Shown piece after piece: positions 18,942-26,348 of a stretch of 64,000 nt of DNA. Origin of the DNA: Cyclobacteriaceae bacterium (GTDB lineage: Bacteria; Bacteroidota; Bacteroidia; Cytophagales; Cyclobacteriaceae). The notes under the pieces were generated by a model. That model did no database searches. It saw only the letters and a list, made by a program, of their open reading frames with translations, and was not told the DNA's origin. The stretch spans positions 124,001 to 188,000 of the forward strand of contig JAHCHY010000006.1 of NCBI GenBank assembly GCA_026129485.1, in the 5' to 3' direction. A program made the position numbers and the translations under genes. Position 1 is the stretch's first letter, and the number at the start of each line of letters is the position of its first letter.

Positions 18942-19445
18942 TTAATTACTCTTTTTCTTTACAATCCATGCGCTCACCAGGGCCACCAAAAGCCCTACCG
19001 GTAAAACTTCAAAATAGGAAATCAAAATTGCAAAGAGAGGATTTTTATACATTTCCTTGAAATTCTCCATCTCGGCAGTACGCGCCTGCAGCTCTGCAGG
19101 TGGTGTGTGTTTCAGAATATACTGAACATAGACCTCAATAAAATCAGGAACCATGAGGTAATAATAAGATAACCCCAGTATCACATAGATGGTTGATGCC
19201 ACAAAAGCAATCCATGCTCCTATTTTAAATGCATTTCCAAATGAAATAAATCCATCCAGGTGCTTGTTCCGGTAATTCCTGACGCCAACGAAAATAAGCG
19301 AAAAAAGCGCAACCATAGCAGCATAGCCCAATATGTCGTTGCCTTTAAAATCCGGATCGGTATACATCCTGTTCATCATTACAATGGTATTGGCTGATAA
19401 AATCGTCCCGATGATCAGTCCAATAACGGAAACTGTTCTTTTCAT
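18942..19445 (-). CDS. DUF4199 integral membrane protein
   Basis: 167 aa with about four helices in the DUF4199 pattern: a start with GLIIGTILSANTIVMMN, then YAAMVALFSLIFVGVRNYRNKH, GNAFKIGAWIAFVAS and a C-terminal span before VKKKSN. The family is confined largely to Bacteroidetes and has no known function. The gene for a membrane-tethered LuxR-type regulator lies just upstream; the two are often neighbours, suggesting the regulator controls it or senses through it. Confidence 0.85.
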   Translation of the reverse strand: MKRTVSVIGLIIGTILSANTIVMMNRMYTDPDFKGNDILGYAAMVALFSLIFVGVRNYRNKHLDGFISFGNAFKIGAWIAFVASTIYVILGLSYYYLMVPDFIEVYVQYILKHTPPAELQARTAEMENFKEMYKNPLFAILISYFEVLPVGLLVALVSAWIVKKKSN

Positions 19446-19556
19446 TTGTTCAGTTGTTAAAATTCACTGCAAGCTAAAACCGGCAAATGCGGTAAGGCTC
19501 ATACTTAAGTACCAAAGTTTAATTTCAAAACGGTTTGTACTAAAGTATGAAATCAC

Positions 19557-20024
19557 TTATTCAATGATTCTCAATCTTTTAGCTTTTTCCAATGCCTGTG
19601 TCCTGCTTTTTACATCCATTTTGGAGTACAGGTTGGAGAGGTGTGTTTTTATAGTGCTCAGGGAAAGGAACAGGCTTTCCGCAATCTCCGTATTACTGTG
19701 TCCTTTTGTCAAAAGCTGTAATACTTCATACTCCCGGTTGCTTAAATCGAGTTTTTTTAGCTCGACCTCGTTAATGGCAAATTCCCGGGGTTGCGTTATA
19801 AAAATCTCTTTTTCCACAATTACGGTTTGTATTTTCGGCTTTGCCAGTTGTGTTGCCACCCAAACCCCCAAAGCCGTAAAAAAGACTGCAACAAGCCCGA
19901 TGTAGATATCTATCGCGTTGTCGATAATCAAAATCTTCCATTGCAGCCACTTCAGTGCAAAAACCAAAATCGCCAAAACTAATCCGTATAAAAAAATATG
20001 TTTAAAGTCCTTTAAAAGGGGCAT
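19557..20024 (-). CDS. Membrane-anchored LuxR-type HTH regulator
   Basis: 155 aa. Two N-terminal transmembrane helices (IFLYGLVLAILVFALKWL and IYIGLVAVFFTALGVWVATQL) are followed by a linker. A C-terminal GerE/LuxR helix-turn-helix begins at about residue 90 (LSNREYEVLQLLTKGHSNTEIAESL, then LSTIKTHLSNLYSKMDVKSR). There is no receiver domain. It is probably a membrane-tethered transcription regulator of the adjacent DUF4199 gene; the signal it senses is unknown. Confidence 0.88.
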   Translation of the reverse strand: MPLLKDFKHIFLYGLVLAILVFALKWLQWKILIIDNAIDIYIGLVAVFFTALGVWVATQLAKPKIQTVIVEKEIFITQPREFAINEVELKKLDLSNREYEVLQLLTKGHSNTEIAESLFLSLSTIKTHLSNLYSKMDVKSRTQALEKAKRLRIIE

Positions 20025-20029
20025 GGCTG

Positions 20030-20176
20030 TTACTTATTCGTCAGCCGTTTAATTTCTTCAGCAATTTGCCCTATCACTTCTTCGTTTTTTAATCTTGTCG
20101 TCAATGCTGAAAACAACGAAAATCTATCATCATAATTATCGTCCCGAACTATATGAACAAAGTTTAGGCAAGCCAA
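20030..20176 (-). pseudogene. Out-of-frame coding remnant downstream of the GIY-YIG gene
   Basis: In another minus-strand frame, just past the end of the GIY-YIG gene and overlapping its last codons, lies a protein-like stretch: ACLNFVHIVRDDNYDDRF, then SLFSALTTRLKNEEVIGQ and IAEEIKRLTNK, ending at TAA 20030-20032. The only start is TTG 20176. It could be a 48-aa gene, a C-terminal extension of the nuclease lost through a frameshift, or a fragment of another gene. Confidence 0.4.
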
Positions 20177-20852
20177 CGTCTTCTCTCCACTTTTTTTCAA
20201 TAAAATCAAGATATAACGAAGACAATCCTGTTATATAATAAACTCTAAACTCAAAATTTTTATGTTTATCTTCACGGATGTCTATTCCATTTCTAAAATA
20301 TATCTTTTCATATCCTACAGTCTCTATAATAGTTTTTTCAGAATCAGTAAGATAGATTTTTAAAAAATCGTCTTTACTTCTAATTGCTTTGAACACATCT
20401 ACTTCATCGCCTTTAATATGCTGTTTTGTTTTTCTTTGTAACACTTTTTTTTCTTTTATGTAAGGAACTTTTCCTTTTTCAGATAATGCTTTCTTTCTGT
20501 GTGAAGTAGTGTCCCCGAAATGTATGTCAAGGCTGATACCCGACCAACCTGCGTCAACTTCACCGAAGAGATGATGTTTTACTCTCCCTTTAACATCATC
20601 TTTTGCAATCCCGTTGTATATAATTTCTCCTCCATTGAAAGGTAGTGGAGTGGGATTTTTATGAAGTGAATGTAAAACAGGCTCATTCGTCCAAATCCAA
20701 TAACATCCACCTCCTTTTGGAATTGAATCGAGGTCTATTATCACTTTGGGCACTATGAGTGCAACATCTTCTAATTGTGCATTTGGAATTTTAACATCCT
20801 GTATTGCTTGCAAAAATTTTTGTTCTTCTTGCAGCCATAATTTATTTTCCAT
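20136..20852 (-). CDS. Candidate GIY-YIG restriction endonuclease
   Basis: 238 aa, no close family recognised. A GIY-YIG-like core can be read: GGCYWIW at about residues 48-54 (the 'GIY' strand) and EIIYNGIA at 76-83 (the 'YIG' strand as YNG). Arg90 follows in VKGRVKHHL, and Glu177 with a later Asn188 lie in IIETVGYEKIYFRNG. These are the expected positions of the catalytic Tyr, Tyr, Arg, Glu and Asn. The start overlaps the end of the methyltransferase gene by 11 bp, the arrangement of a type II restriction-modification pair. The assignment rests on motif reading plus context. Base composition is AT-rich like the methylase and unlike neighbours, suggesting shared transfer. Confidence 0.6.
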   Translation of the reverse strand: MENKLWLQEEQKFLQAIQDVKIPNAQLEDVALIVPKVIIDLDSIPKGGGCYWIWTNEPVLHSLHKNPTPLPFNGGEIIYNGIAKDDVKGRVKHHLFGEVDAGWSGISLDIHFGDTTSHRKKALSEKGKVPYIKEKKVLQRKTKQHIKGDEVDVFKAIRSKDDFLKIYLTDSEKTIIETVGYEKIYFRNGIDIREDKHKNFEFRVYYITGLSSLYLDFIEKKWREDVGLPKLCSYSSGR

Positions 20853-22161
20853 TGCTTAACTCAAGAAGGTTTAAAAATTTGTTCTTGTACTTGAAATCCA
20901 TATCGCTGTCCACTTGCACCAAACCGTTTTTGATTAAATGAGCGTTGATAAACGTTTTGTTTTCCAAATAGAGATAGCAAAGCAAATTGTTTTCACTATC
21001 ATGTTTTACGTTATCATATTTAAGAAAAACCCGTTTGCCCTTTGTTTTTTCAATCAGAAAAGAAGTGGCTTTCCCATTAATTTTCGGATTTTCTTTTATG
21101 CCGATAAGTTTTACGGTTAAGTCGTTGCTTAACCGAATTTTTTCAGGGCTGATTACTTCTTTGATTGTATAAAGCTCCTCGCGTTTGGTTGAACTGTTTT
21201 TATCTATCTTACTGCCAAACTGTAATTTTTTTATATCAATTTTTTTGTCAAGCACATGAGGGTCTTTGAAAATATAAGGGAGGCCTTGAATTTCTTTTTC
21301 AAAATCTGTTTTAGTTTTTTTCTGCTTCACAAATTCACAAGTCGTACCGCGCAAATCTTTTTGACCTGCCTTGCCGGCAGGCAGGTGAATTTCCAACTTG
21401 TCTTTAATGAATGGAATAAATTCAGGATTGATTTCGTACCCAACTGAATTTCTACCAAGATTTTTTGCTGCTAATGCAGTTGTTCCGCTCCCCGCAAAGG
21501 GGTCAAGAATTGTTTCTCCAACAAACGAAAACATTTTAATCAATCGCTTGGGCAATTCCTCCGGAAACATTGCGATATGTCCGTTTTGTCTTGCTCCCGC
21601 AAAATTCCAATGACCGGCAAAGTATGTATTCCATTCCTGGGCAGTCATTTTTGAAAGTTCTTTTTGTTCTTTTGTTGGTTTCGGGGCTTCTCCCAATTTT
21701 TTGAACACAAGAATAAATTCGTAATCTAATTTTAAAATGCCGTTTCTGGGATAAGGATAAGAACCCATTTGAACTCCGCCTCCTGTTGTATTGGAAGTTG
21801 TAACCTTTTGCCAAATGATTGCTCCCATGTAGTCAAACCCTATGTTCTCGCAGAATTTGATAATTTCTTCCCGAATAGGAATAACTTTGTACCGTCCGTA
21901 ATAAACCGAACGCGCAAATTGGTCGCCAATGTTTACGCACAATCGGCAACCGTTATGTAACGTGCGGTAGCACTCTTTCCAAACCAAATTCAGATTATTA
22001 ATGTAATTCTCGTAACTGTCGTGGAAACCGATTTGATTATCCGTTCCGTAGTCTTTGAGTTGCCAATAAGGAGGAGAAGTGATAGCCAAATGCACCGAAT
22101 TGTCGGGCAGTTCAGTCATCAGCCGGCTATCTCCGTTGATTATTTTGTGCCTAGTTCCCAA
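20842..22161 (-). CDS. Beta-class DNA methyltransferase with C-terminal SNase-like domain
   Basis: 439 aa from TTG 22161; the next ATG is at residue 15, too late. Residues 1-260 form an amino-methyltransferase in beta-class order: motif IV SPPYW (29-33) first, then motif I DPFAGSGTT (220-228). SPPY favours N4-cytosine, though N6-adenine is possible. Residues 261-266 (PAGKAG) come from a GC-rich palindrome in the DNA. Residues about 335-439 look like a staphylococcal-nuclease/thermonuclease fold (VKLIGIKENP, VFLKYDNVKHD, CYLYLENKTFINAHLIKNG). The usual catalytic Asp/Arg/Glu of active SNases are not where expected, so this domain is probably non-catalytic and may bind DNA or RNA. It overlaps the candidate nuclease gene and would protect self DNA. 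Confidence 0.85.
   Translation of the reverse strand: MGTRHKIINGDSRLMTELPDNSVHLAITSPPYWQLKDYGTDNQIGFHDSYENYINNLNLVWKECYRTLHNGCRLCVNIGDQFARSVYYGRYKVIPIREEIIKFCENIGFDYMGAIIWQKVTTSNTTGGGVQMGSYPYPRNGILKLDYEFILVFKKLGEAPKPTKEQKELSKMTAQEWNTYFAGHWNFAGARQNGHIAMFPEELPKRLIKMFSFVGETILDPFAGSGTTALAAKNLGRNSVGYEINPEFIPFIKDKLEIHLPAGKAGQKDLRGTTCEFVKQKKTKTDFEKEIQGLPYIFKDPHVLDKKIDIKKLQFGSKIDKNSSTKREELYTIKEVISPEKIRLSNDLTVKLIGIKENPKINGKATSFLIEKTKGKRVFLKYDNVKHDSENNLLCYLYLENKTFINAHLIKNGLVQVDSDMDFKYKNKFLNLLELSNGK
21365..21385. repeat. GC-rich palindrome inside the methyltransferase gene
   Basis: CCTGCC-T-TGCCGGCA-GGCAGG is an almost perfect palindrome with one unpaired T. It is translated in frame as the PAGKAG linker between the methylase and the SNase-like domain. 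It stands out from the AT-rich gene around it and looks like a small inserted repeat. Confidence 0.7.
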
Positions 22162-22186
22162 TTTCTTTCAATTTCACTATTTCATC

Positions 22187-22194
22187 CAAATTTA
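22187..22194 (-). promoter_or_regulatory. -7 element upstream of the methyltransferase
   Basis: On the minus strand this reads TAAATTTG, a perfect TAnnTTTG, 25 bp before the TTG start. A possible -33 TTG sits about 27 bp further upstream, slightly longer than usual. Confidence 0.45.
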
Positions 22195-22339
22195 GTCAAA
22201 AAACCGACTTTCTTAGATTGTCAATTTTCTTCTTGGTTGGGAATGACTTAGTTATTTTGAATTGGAAATTCAATCTATCATGGTTCGCCATTGCAAATGG
22301 CGAACAGGTTTGTTTAGATTCTTCTATAATTATATAAAC

Positions 22340-22455
22340 TTGAAACGTTATCGGTTTGGTCGTCATTTTTTCGCGAACTGCGTTGCGTACAATGTGAGCG
22401 CATATGCAGTGGTGGGTTTGGACGCGCAAAAAATGCAGCGAAACGGAATGTTTAG
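22340..22455. repeat. Long imperfect inverted repeat (attC-like or structured element)
   Basis: In the 805-bp gap between the methyltransferase and hrpB, arms CATTTTTTCGCG (22364-22375) and CGCGCAAAAAATG (22423-22435) pair with one bulge. Inner arms ACTGCGTTGCG and CGCATATGCAGT continue the stem, and looser outer arms around AAACGTTATCGGTTT and AAACGGAATGTTT extend it to about 115 bp. Stem-with-bulges geometry next to an accessory gene resembles integron attC sites, but the R-box consensus GTTRRRY is not met. Confidence 0.45.
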
Positions 22456-22528
22456 CACGACCTGCCAAAACTGTCCCACGTGACTAAACTTAATTTTGAA
22501 AGATAATACTTTTCGTTTACACTAAACC

Positions 22529-22562
22529 CGGCAATGACTTATAGCTTTTGTTGTAAGCCGGG
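22529..22562 (-). terminator. Possible hairpin behind the 84-aa gene
   Basis: CCCGGC and GCCGGG arms enclose an A/T-rich loop immediately downstream of the small minus-strand gene. The T-run is weak, so terminator function is tentative. Confidence 0.3.
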
Positions 22563-22580
22563 CGCATACACTCCTTCATT

Positions 22581-22835
22581 TCATGTCCAACTATATGTCA
22601 AGTGCAGGTTTTTCGCTGAACTTATTTCATCCGTCCTTTTCTTAAGTTCAATTAGATACTGGAACTTAATAAGTTGTCGCTTAAACCAGTTTCTCTCGGT
22701 ACTAAGACGCGCCTGACATTTGTCCTTTAGCTCTTGCTTTACTTTATTAATTCTCTTCTTAAACTCATCAGTCCGCTCCCAAGTATCCTTGCCTTTGTCG
22801 AACAGGTTATTTTGTTTATCAACCCCTATTTTCAT
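22581..22835 (-). CDS. Small hydrophilic protein of unknown function (84 aa)
   Basis: 84 aa, starting MKIGVDKQNNLFDKG. It is rich in Lys, Glu and Arg with likely helical or coiled-coil character (FKKRINKVKQELKDKCQARL, later LIELKKRTDEISSAKNLHL) and no membrane segment. Composition and codon pattern look coding, and there is no competing frame. It sits in the AT-rich accessory stretch upstream of the methyltransferase on the same strand. No family recognised. Confidence 0.45.
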   Translation of the reverse strand: MKIGVDKQNNLFDKGKDTWERTDEFKKRINKVKQELKDKCQARLSTERNWFKRQLIKFQYLIELKKRTDEISSAKNLHLTYSWT

Positions 22836-22966
22836 ATAATTTTGAATTTGGTCTTCATTGCGTATGGCTTACGACACCGAATATACACACCGGTACACAT
22901 ATTTCAGCTATACCGTGCCTGAAAAGGCGCATATATCTTTCGCTATAAGGCAGCTATATGCACGTT

Positions 22967-25477
22967 CTACCTCCTCCTCACCCCTCTTACCGCCTCGGCC
23001 GTCCACGGGTCTTCGGGCCAATGGTGTTTGGGATAGCGCATGCGCAACTCCTTGCGCACTTCGTGGTAGGTGGTTTGCCAGAAGCTTTTTAAGTCCTGCG
23101 TAACCTGCACGGGCTTGTAGCCGGGTGAGAGCAGGTGCAGTAAAATTTTTGTCCGGCCTTCATTTACGGCAGGTGTTTCCGGCAGGCCAAACATTTCCTG
23201 CAGGCGCACTTCCATTACAGGCGCGCGGCCATCGGCAAAATAACTGAGCTTAATTTGCGAACCGCTGGGCACACTTAATCGTGCAGGCGCGAGCTTATCT
23301 AATTCAGGTTGCAGATCCCACGGCAACAAGCCCGCGAGCATGTTCAGCAAATCAAGCTTTTGCAGTTCGGTGCGTTTGGTAATGTTGTTAAGGTAAGGTG
23401 TGAGCCACGCTTCGGCTGTAGCCAACAGGTTTTCGGTGGTTACATCGGGCCAGCCTTCGTCCGGGCGCCACGCGTGTAAACTCAGCACACGGTTTTGCCA
23501 TTCGGTGTGCGCATCATCCCAACCTAACAGCTTCAATCCTTCCTCGCGCAAAGCAGACAACAGCACGGCAATACGTTTGGCATCGGGTATTTGTGTAACC
23601 GGTTTAGCGGATAGCACCGTATTGCCGATTTTCTTTTCGAGCTGCGCCACTACCATACCGCGTGCAGCATCCCACTTTATAATTTCTGTTTCGGTTGCAC
23701 GATGTACCAGATCGGTTTCGTCTAAAGGTGCAGCCAGAAAAATTTTGCCTTCATGGCTGCCGGCATCGAGATGCGCAACGGCCAGCCAGCGTTCGCGTGC
23801 AAGCGCATCATGATCGGGCAGCTTCACTATACGTCCGTTGGCCAACTTGTAGCGTTCGCTATGTTTGTCCTGCTGCTGTGCAATGCGTTCGGGATACGCT
23901 TCCGCTATCAATCGCCCTGTTTCGGTATCAGGTGGAATGGTGTTATCCGCATTCAGCTTAAAAATCCTGCGCCAGTTGGAAGCCAGGCGTTCAATACGCT
24001 CCAGCACATTGCGGTCGGCATTTACACGCTCGCCTGCACGCCACTTGCGCAGAGCTTCCACCCGCAGGCTTAAATCGGCACCGGATTCTTTCGGCAGCGG
24101 ATCGCGTTCTTCGAGAATGGAGGCGATGTCGGTGGCGACCTCACCCCTATCCCCTCTCCAAAGGGAGAGGGGAACTGCTCCGGCCTTGTTTGCTGAATAA
24201 ATCGGAAATAACAACATGTGTGCGATGCGCGGATGTGTCGGTAATTTCAGCATCTCTTTTCCGCGCAGTGTGATCTTGTTTTCGTGTAACGCTTCGAGGT
24301 TGTGCAGCAGCTCACGCGCCTGGCTTACCGCACCCGGTGGTGGCGGTGTAATCCACGTAAGCTCACTCAGGTTGTTTACGCCCCAGTTGGCCAGCTCCAG
24401 CACGAGCGATGCCAAATCAGCTTCTAATATTTCCGGCTGGCGATTGGGCTGTAATGTATGATGGGTTGCCTCCGGCCATAACCGATAACACACACCGGGG
24501 CCCAAACGTGCTGCACGACCGGCACGCTGATCGGTTGCATCGCGCGTTACGCGCACGGTTTCCAGTCGCGTTAAGCCGCTGCGCGGATCAAATCGCGGCA
24601 CACGGGCATAACCACTGTCAATTACCGTAGTAATGCCTTCAATGGTTAAGGATGTTTCGGCAATAGAAGTGGCCAGCACAATTTTTCGCAAGCCTTGCGG
24701 ATGCGGCAATATGGCTTCCTGCTGCTTCTTAAAAGGCAGATCGCCAAAGAGCGGCACCACCCCGGAAATGTTTTCCGATTCCAGCAGTTGCTGCACCTGT
24801 TGTATCTCTCCCGCTCCGGGCAGAAACACAAGCATATCGCCCTGCTGTTCGTTTAATGCCTTGCGGATAACACGCGCTGCGTTTTGAGTTAAGCGTAAAT
24901 CCTTATCGGGAGTAATGTACTGATGCGTGATGGGGTATTGCCTGCCCATGCTGGTAAGAACAGGTGCGTTATTCAGTATGCCGGAAATTTTTTCTCCATC
25001 CAGCGTGGCCGACATGATGAGCAGCCGCAGGTCATCGCGCAGCAAGCTTTGTACCTGTAAGCATAACGCCAATGCAAGATCGGCCTGTAAGCTGCGTTCA
25101 TGAAATTCATCGAAGATCACAAGTCCCGCGTCCTCCAGCGTGCTGTCGGTTTGGATCATACGCGTGAGAATACCTTCGGTAACTACTTCGATACGTGTTT
25201 TAGCGCTCACCTTGTTTTCAAAGCGAACGCGATACCCTGCGGTTTCTCCCACTTCTTCATCCAGCAACTGCGCCATGCGCATGGCTACCGAGCGTGCGGC
25301 CAGCCGCCTCGGCTCAAGCATAATGATTTTTTTATCCCGAAGCCACGGCTCGTTTAACACATGCAACGGCAGCACCGTACTCTTACCTGCACCAGGTGGC
25401 GCCTGCAGGATCAGAATTTTATGTTGAGTGAACTGTTCTTTGAGCTGCGGAACAATTTCAAGCACGGGGTATTGCAT
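22967..25477 (-). CDS. hrpB: ATP-dependent helicase HrpB
   Basis: 836 aa, the usual length of HrpB (about 820) plus a small insert. It is a DEAH-box helicase: Walker A GAGKST at residues 29-34, DEFHER (motif II), SATLDG (motif III), then the helicase C-terminal motifs with DQRAGRAAR (motif VI). The HrpB-specific C-terminal domain follows. Around residues 430-445 the conserved region carries an extra KAGAVPLSLWRGDRGEV. Its DNA is a GC-rich palindrome, so a mini-repeat has been inserted in frame. The biological role of HrpB is poorly known; it is an RNA/DNA helicase of the cytoplasm. Confidence 0.93.
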   Translation of the reverse strand: MQYPVLEIVPQLKEQFTQHKILILQAPPGAGKSTVLPLHVLNEPWLRDKKIIMLEPRRLAARSVAMRMAQLLDEEVGETAGYRVRFENKVSAKTRIEVVTEGILTRMIQTDSTLEDAGLVIFDEFHERSLQADLALALCLQVQSLLRDDLRLLIMSATLDGEKISGILNNAPVLTSMGRQYPITHQYITPDKDLRLTQNAARVIRKALNEQQGDMLVFLPGAGEIQQVQQLLESENISGVVPLFGDLPFKKQQEAILPHPQGLRKIVLATSIAETSLTIEGITTVIDSGYARVPRFDPRSGLTRLETVRVTRDATDQRAGRAARLGPGVCYRLWPEATHHTLQPNRQPEILEADLASLVLELANWGVNNLSELTWITPPPPGAVSQARELLHNLEALHENKITLRGKEMLKLPTHPRIAHMLLFPIYSANKAGAVPLSLWRGDRGEVATDIASILEERDPLPKESGADLSLRVEALRKWRAGERVNADRNVLERIERLASNWRRIFKLNADNTIPPDTETGRLIAEAYPERIAQQQDKHSERYKLANGRIVKLPDHDALARERWLAVAHLDAGSHEGKIFLAAPLDETDLVHRATETEIIKWDAARGMVVAQLEKKIGNTVLSAKPVTQIPDAKRIAVLLSALREEGLKLLGWDDAHTEWQNRVLSLHAWRPDEGWPDVTTENLLATAEAWLTPYLNNITKRTELQKLDLLNMLAGLLPWDLQPELDKLAPARLSVPSGSQIKLSYFADGRAPVMEVRLQEMFGLPETPAVNEGRTKILLHLLSPGYKPVQVTQDLKSFWQTTYHEVRKELRMRYPKHHWPEDPWTAEAVRGVRRR
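24151..24172. repeat. Palindromic mini-repeat inside hrpB
   Basis: CCCCTCTCC and GGAGAGGGG arms around an AAAG loop form a strong hairpin. It translates in frame to the PLSLWRG insert, which interrupts an otherwise conserved segment of the helicase. Confidence 0.75.
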
Positions 25478-25514
25478 AGGTGCGAAGATAGCAGGTATTA
25501 GGTAAGACCTAAGT

Positions 25515-25603
25515 CAATAATCACAAATCACTGATCTATAATCGCCAATCAAGAAGAATTCAGGATTTGCGATTATAGACTGGTGATTAGCGATCAGTGA
25601 TTT
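25515..25603. repeat. AATCAC-word repeat unit, copy 1
   Basis: The left arm (25515-25550) is built of words AATAATCAC, AAATCAC and ATAATCGCC. The right arm (25564-25603) is made of the complementary words GATTTGCG, ATTATAGA, GTGATTAG and CAGTGATT. The unit could fold into one long hairpin. It is the first of three copies in 800 bp. Confidence 0.7.
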
Positions 25604-25636
25604 TAAGATCAGATAAACTATATATTGAAGGGTCTA

Positions 25637-25733
25637 AAGTCAATAATCGCAAATCAATAATCACTAATCGCCAATCATGAAAGCACCATTCAGGATTTGT
25701 GATTAGTGATTATAGATCAGTGATTGGTGATTT
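25637..25733. repeat. AATCAC-word repeat unit, copy 2
   Basis: Left arm 25637-25677 and right arm 25694-25733 are made of the same words as copy 1 in a different order. Copies 1 and 2 are joined by an A/T-rich spacer (AAGATCAGATAAACTATA...) that recurs after copy 3. Confidence 0.7.
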
Positions 25734-25755
25734 ACGAGAAACAGGCAACCGGCAA

Positions 25756-26160
25756 CTAAAGAATATCCACATGATACACATCCAGCTCGTTTCGCTTGAT
25801 GCCGGAAACAAAGAAGCCGCCTGCCTGCGGAATATCTTCTACGAGATCGAACACTTTACAATCTTTAGGCAAGGCTGAAAAAATAAGCAGGAAAGAAAAA
25901 ACCATTTTACCTTGTATAAGCGTCCATTGCGGAGCGTATGAAATATTTTCGGCATGAATCAATTCGCTGCGTGAGCCGGTGGCTTTATCAATCAGAAAAG
26001 TAGATCGCCACACCCGGATCAGCATGTCATCCAGCTCGTTTTTATAATAACAATGCACATACACGTGCTGATCTTCCAGTGTCCACGAATCGATGGAAGT
26101 AAGCACATCGGTCTCCACTTTGGGCTTTACGGGAACAGGAATTTCAATTGAACCGCTCAT
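25756..26160 (-). CDS. Conserved hypothetical protein (134 aa)
   Basis: 134 aa from ATG 26160 (MSGSIEIPVPVKP); an upstream start at 26175 lies within the repeat unit and is less likely. It is soluble with mixed alpha/beta character. Notable runs are SWTLEDQHVYVHCYYKN and a C-terminal VEDIPQAGGFFVSGIKRNE. There is no signal peptide. I do not recognise a named family. It is enclosed on both sides by copies of the AATCAC-word repeat, and its stop codon falls inside a GGCAACCGGCAAC word. Confidence 0.6.
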   Translation of the reverse strand: MSGSIEIPVPVKPKVETDVLTSIDSWTLEDQHVYVHCYYKNELDDMLIRVWRSTFLIDKATGSRSELIHAENISYAPQWTLIQGKMVFSFLLIFSALPKDCKVFDLVEDIPQAGGFFVSGIKRNELDVYHVDIL

Positions 26161-26162
26161 CA

Positions 26163-26256
26163 AGTCAGTAATCACAAATCAATAATCTATAATCGCAAAT
26201 CTAAAAGGCACTGTTTGGATTTGTGATTAGTGACTGGTGATTAGCGATCTGTGATT
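26163..26256. repeat. AATCAC-word repeat unit, copy 3
   Basis: Left arm 26163-26201 and right arm 26217-26256, followed by the same spacer (AAGATCAGAGAAACTATA) as behind copy 1. A partial left arm (26288-26316) follows. Confidence 0.7.
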
Positions 26257-26348
26257 TTAAGATCAGAGAAACTATACATTGAAGACCTAAAGTCAATAAT
26301 CGTTAATCACAAATCAAAGCATTAAATATCAAGTAACCGGCAACTCCT

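Larger units (their letters stand above)
22195..22966. other. Accessory gap between methyltransferase and hrpB
   Basis: About 770 bp with no conserved large gene. It holds the methyltransferase promoter, the attC-like inverted repeat, a hairpin and the 84-aa gene, all listed separately; the remaining A/T-rich sequence shows nothing further that I can support. Confidence 0.5.

Noticed and set aside
18522-19004. A 160-residue plus-strand frame antisense to DUF2200
   Set aside because: It lies wholly opposite a recognised gene and has a Cys/Phe/His-rich composition unlike real proteins.
22340-22455. Calling the inverted repeat a true integron attC site
   Set aside because: The R-box consensus is not met and no integron integrase is in the window; kept only as attC-like structure.
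23400-24461. Plus-strand frames opposite hrpB
   Set aside because: They are antisense to a full-length conserved helicase and show no independent features.
25515-26316. Possible CRISPR array
   Set aside because: The repeated words are 7-9 bp, shuffled, in both orientations and without regular unique spacers; no cas genes are present.
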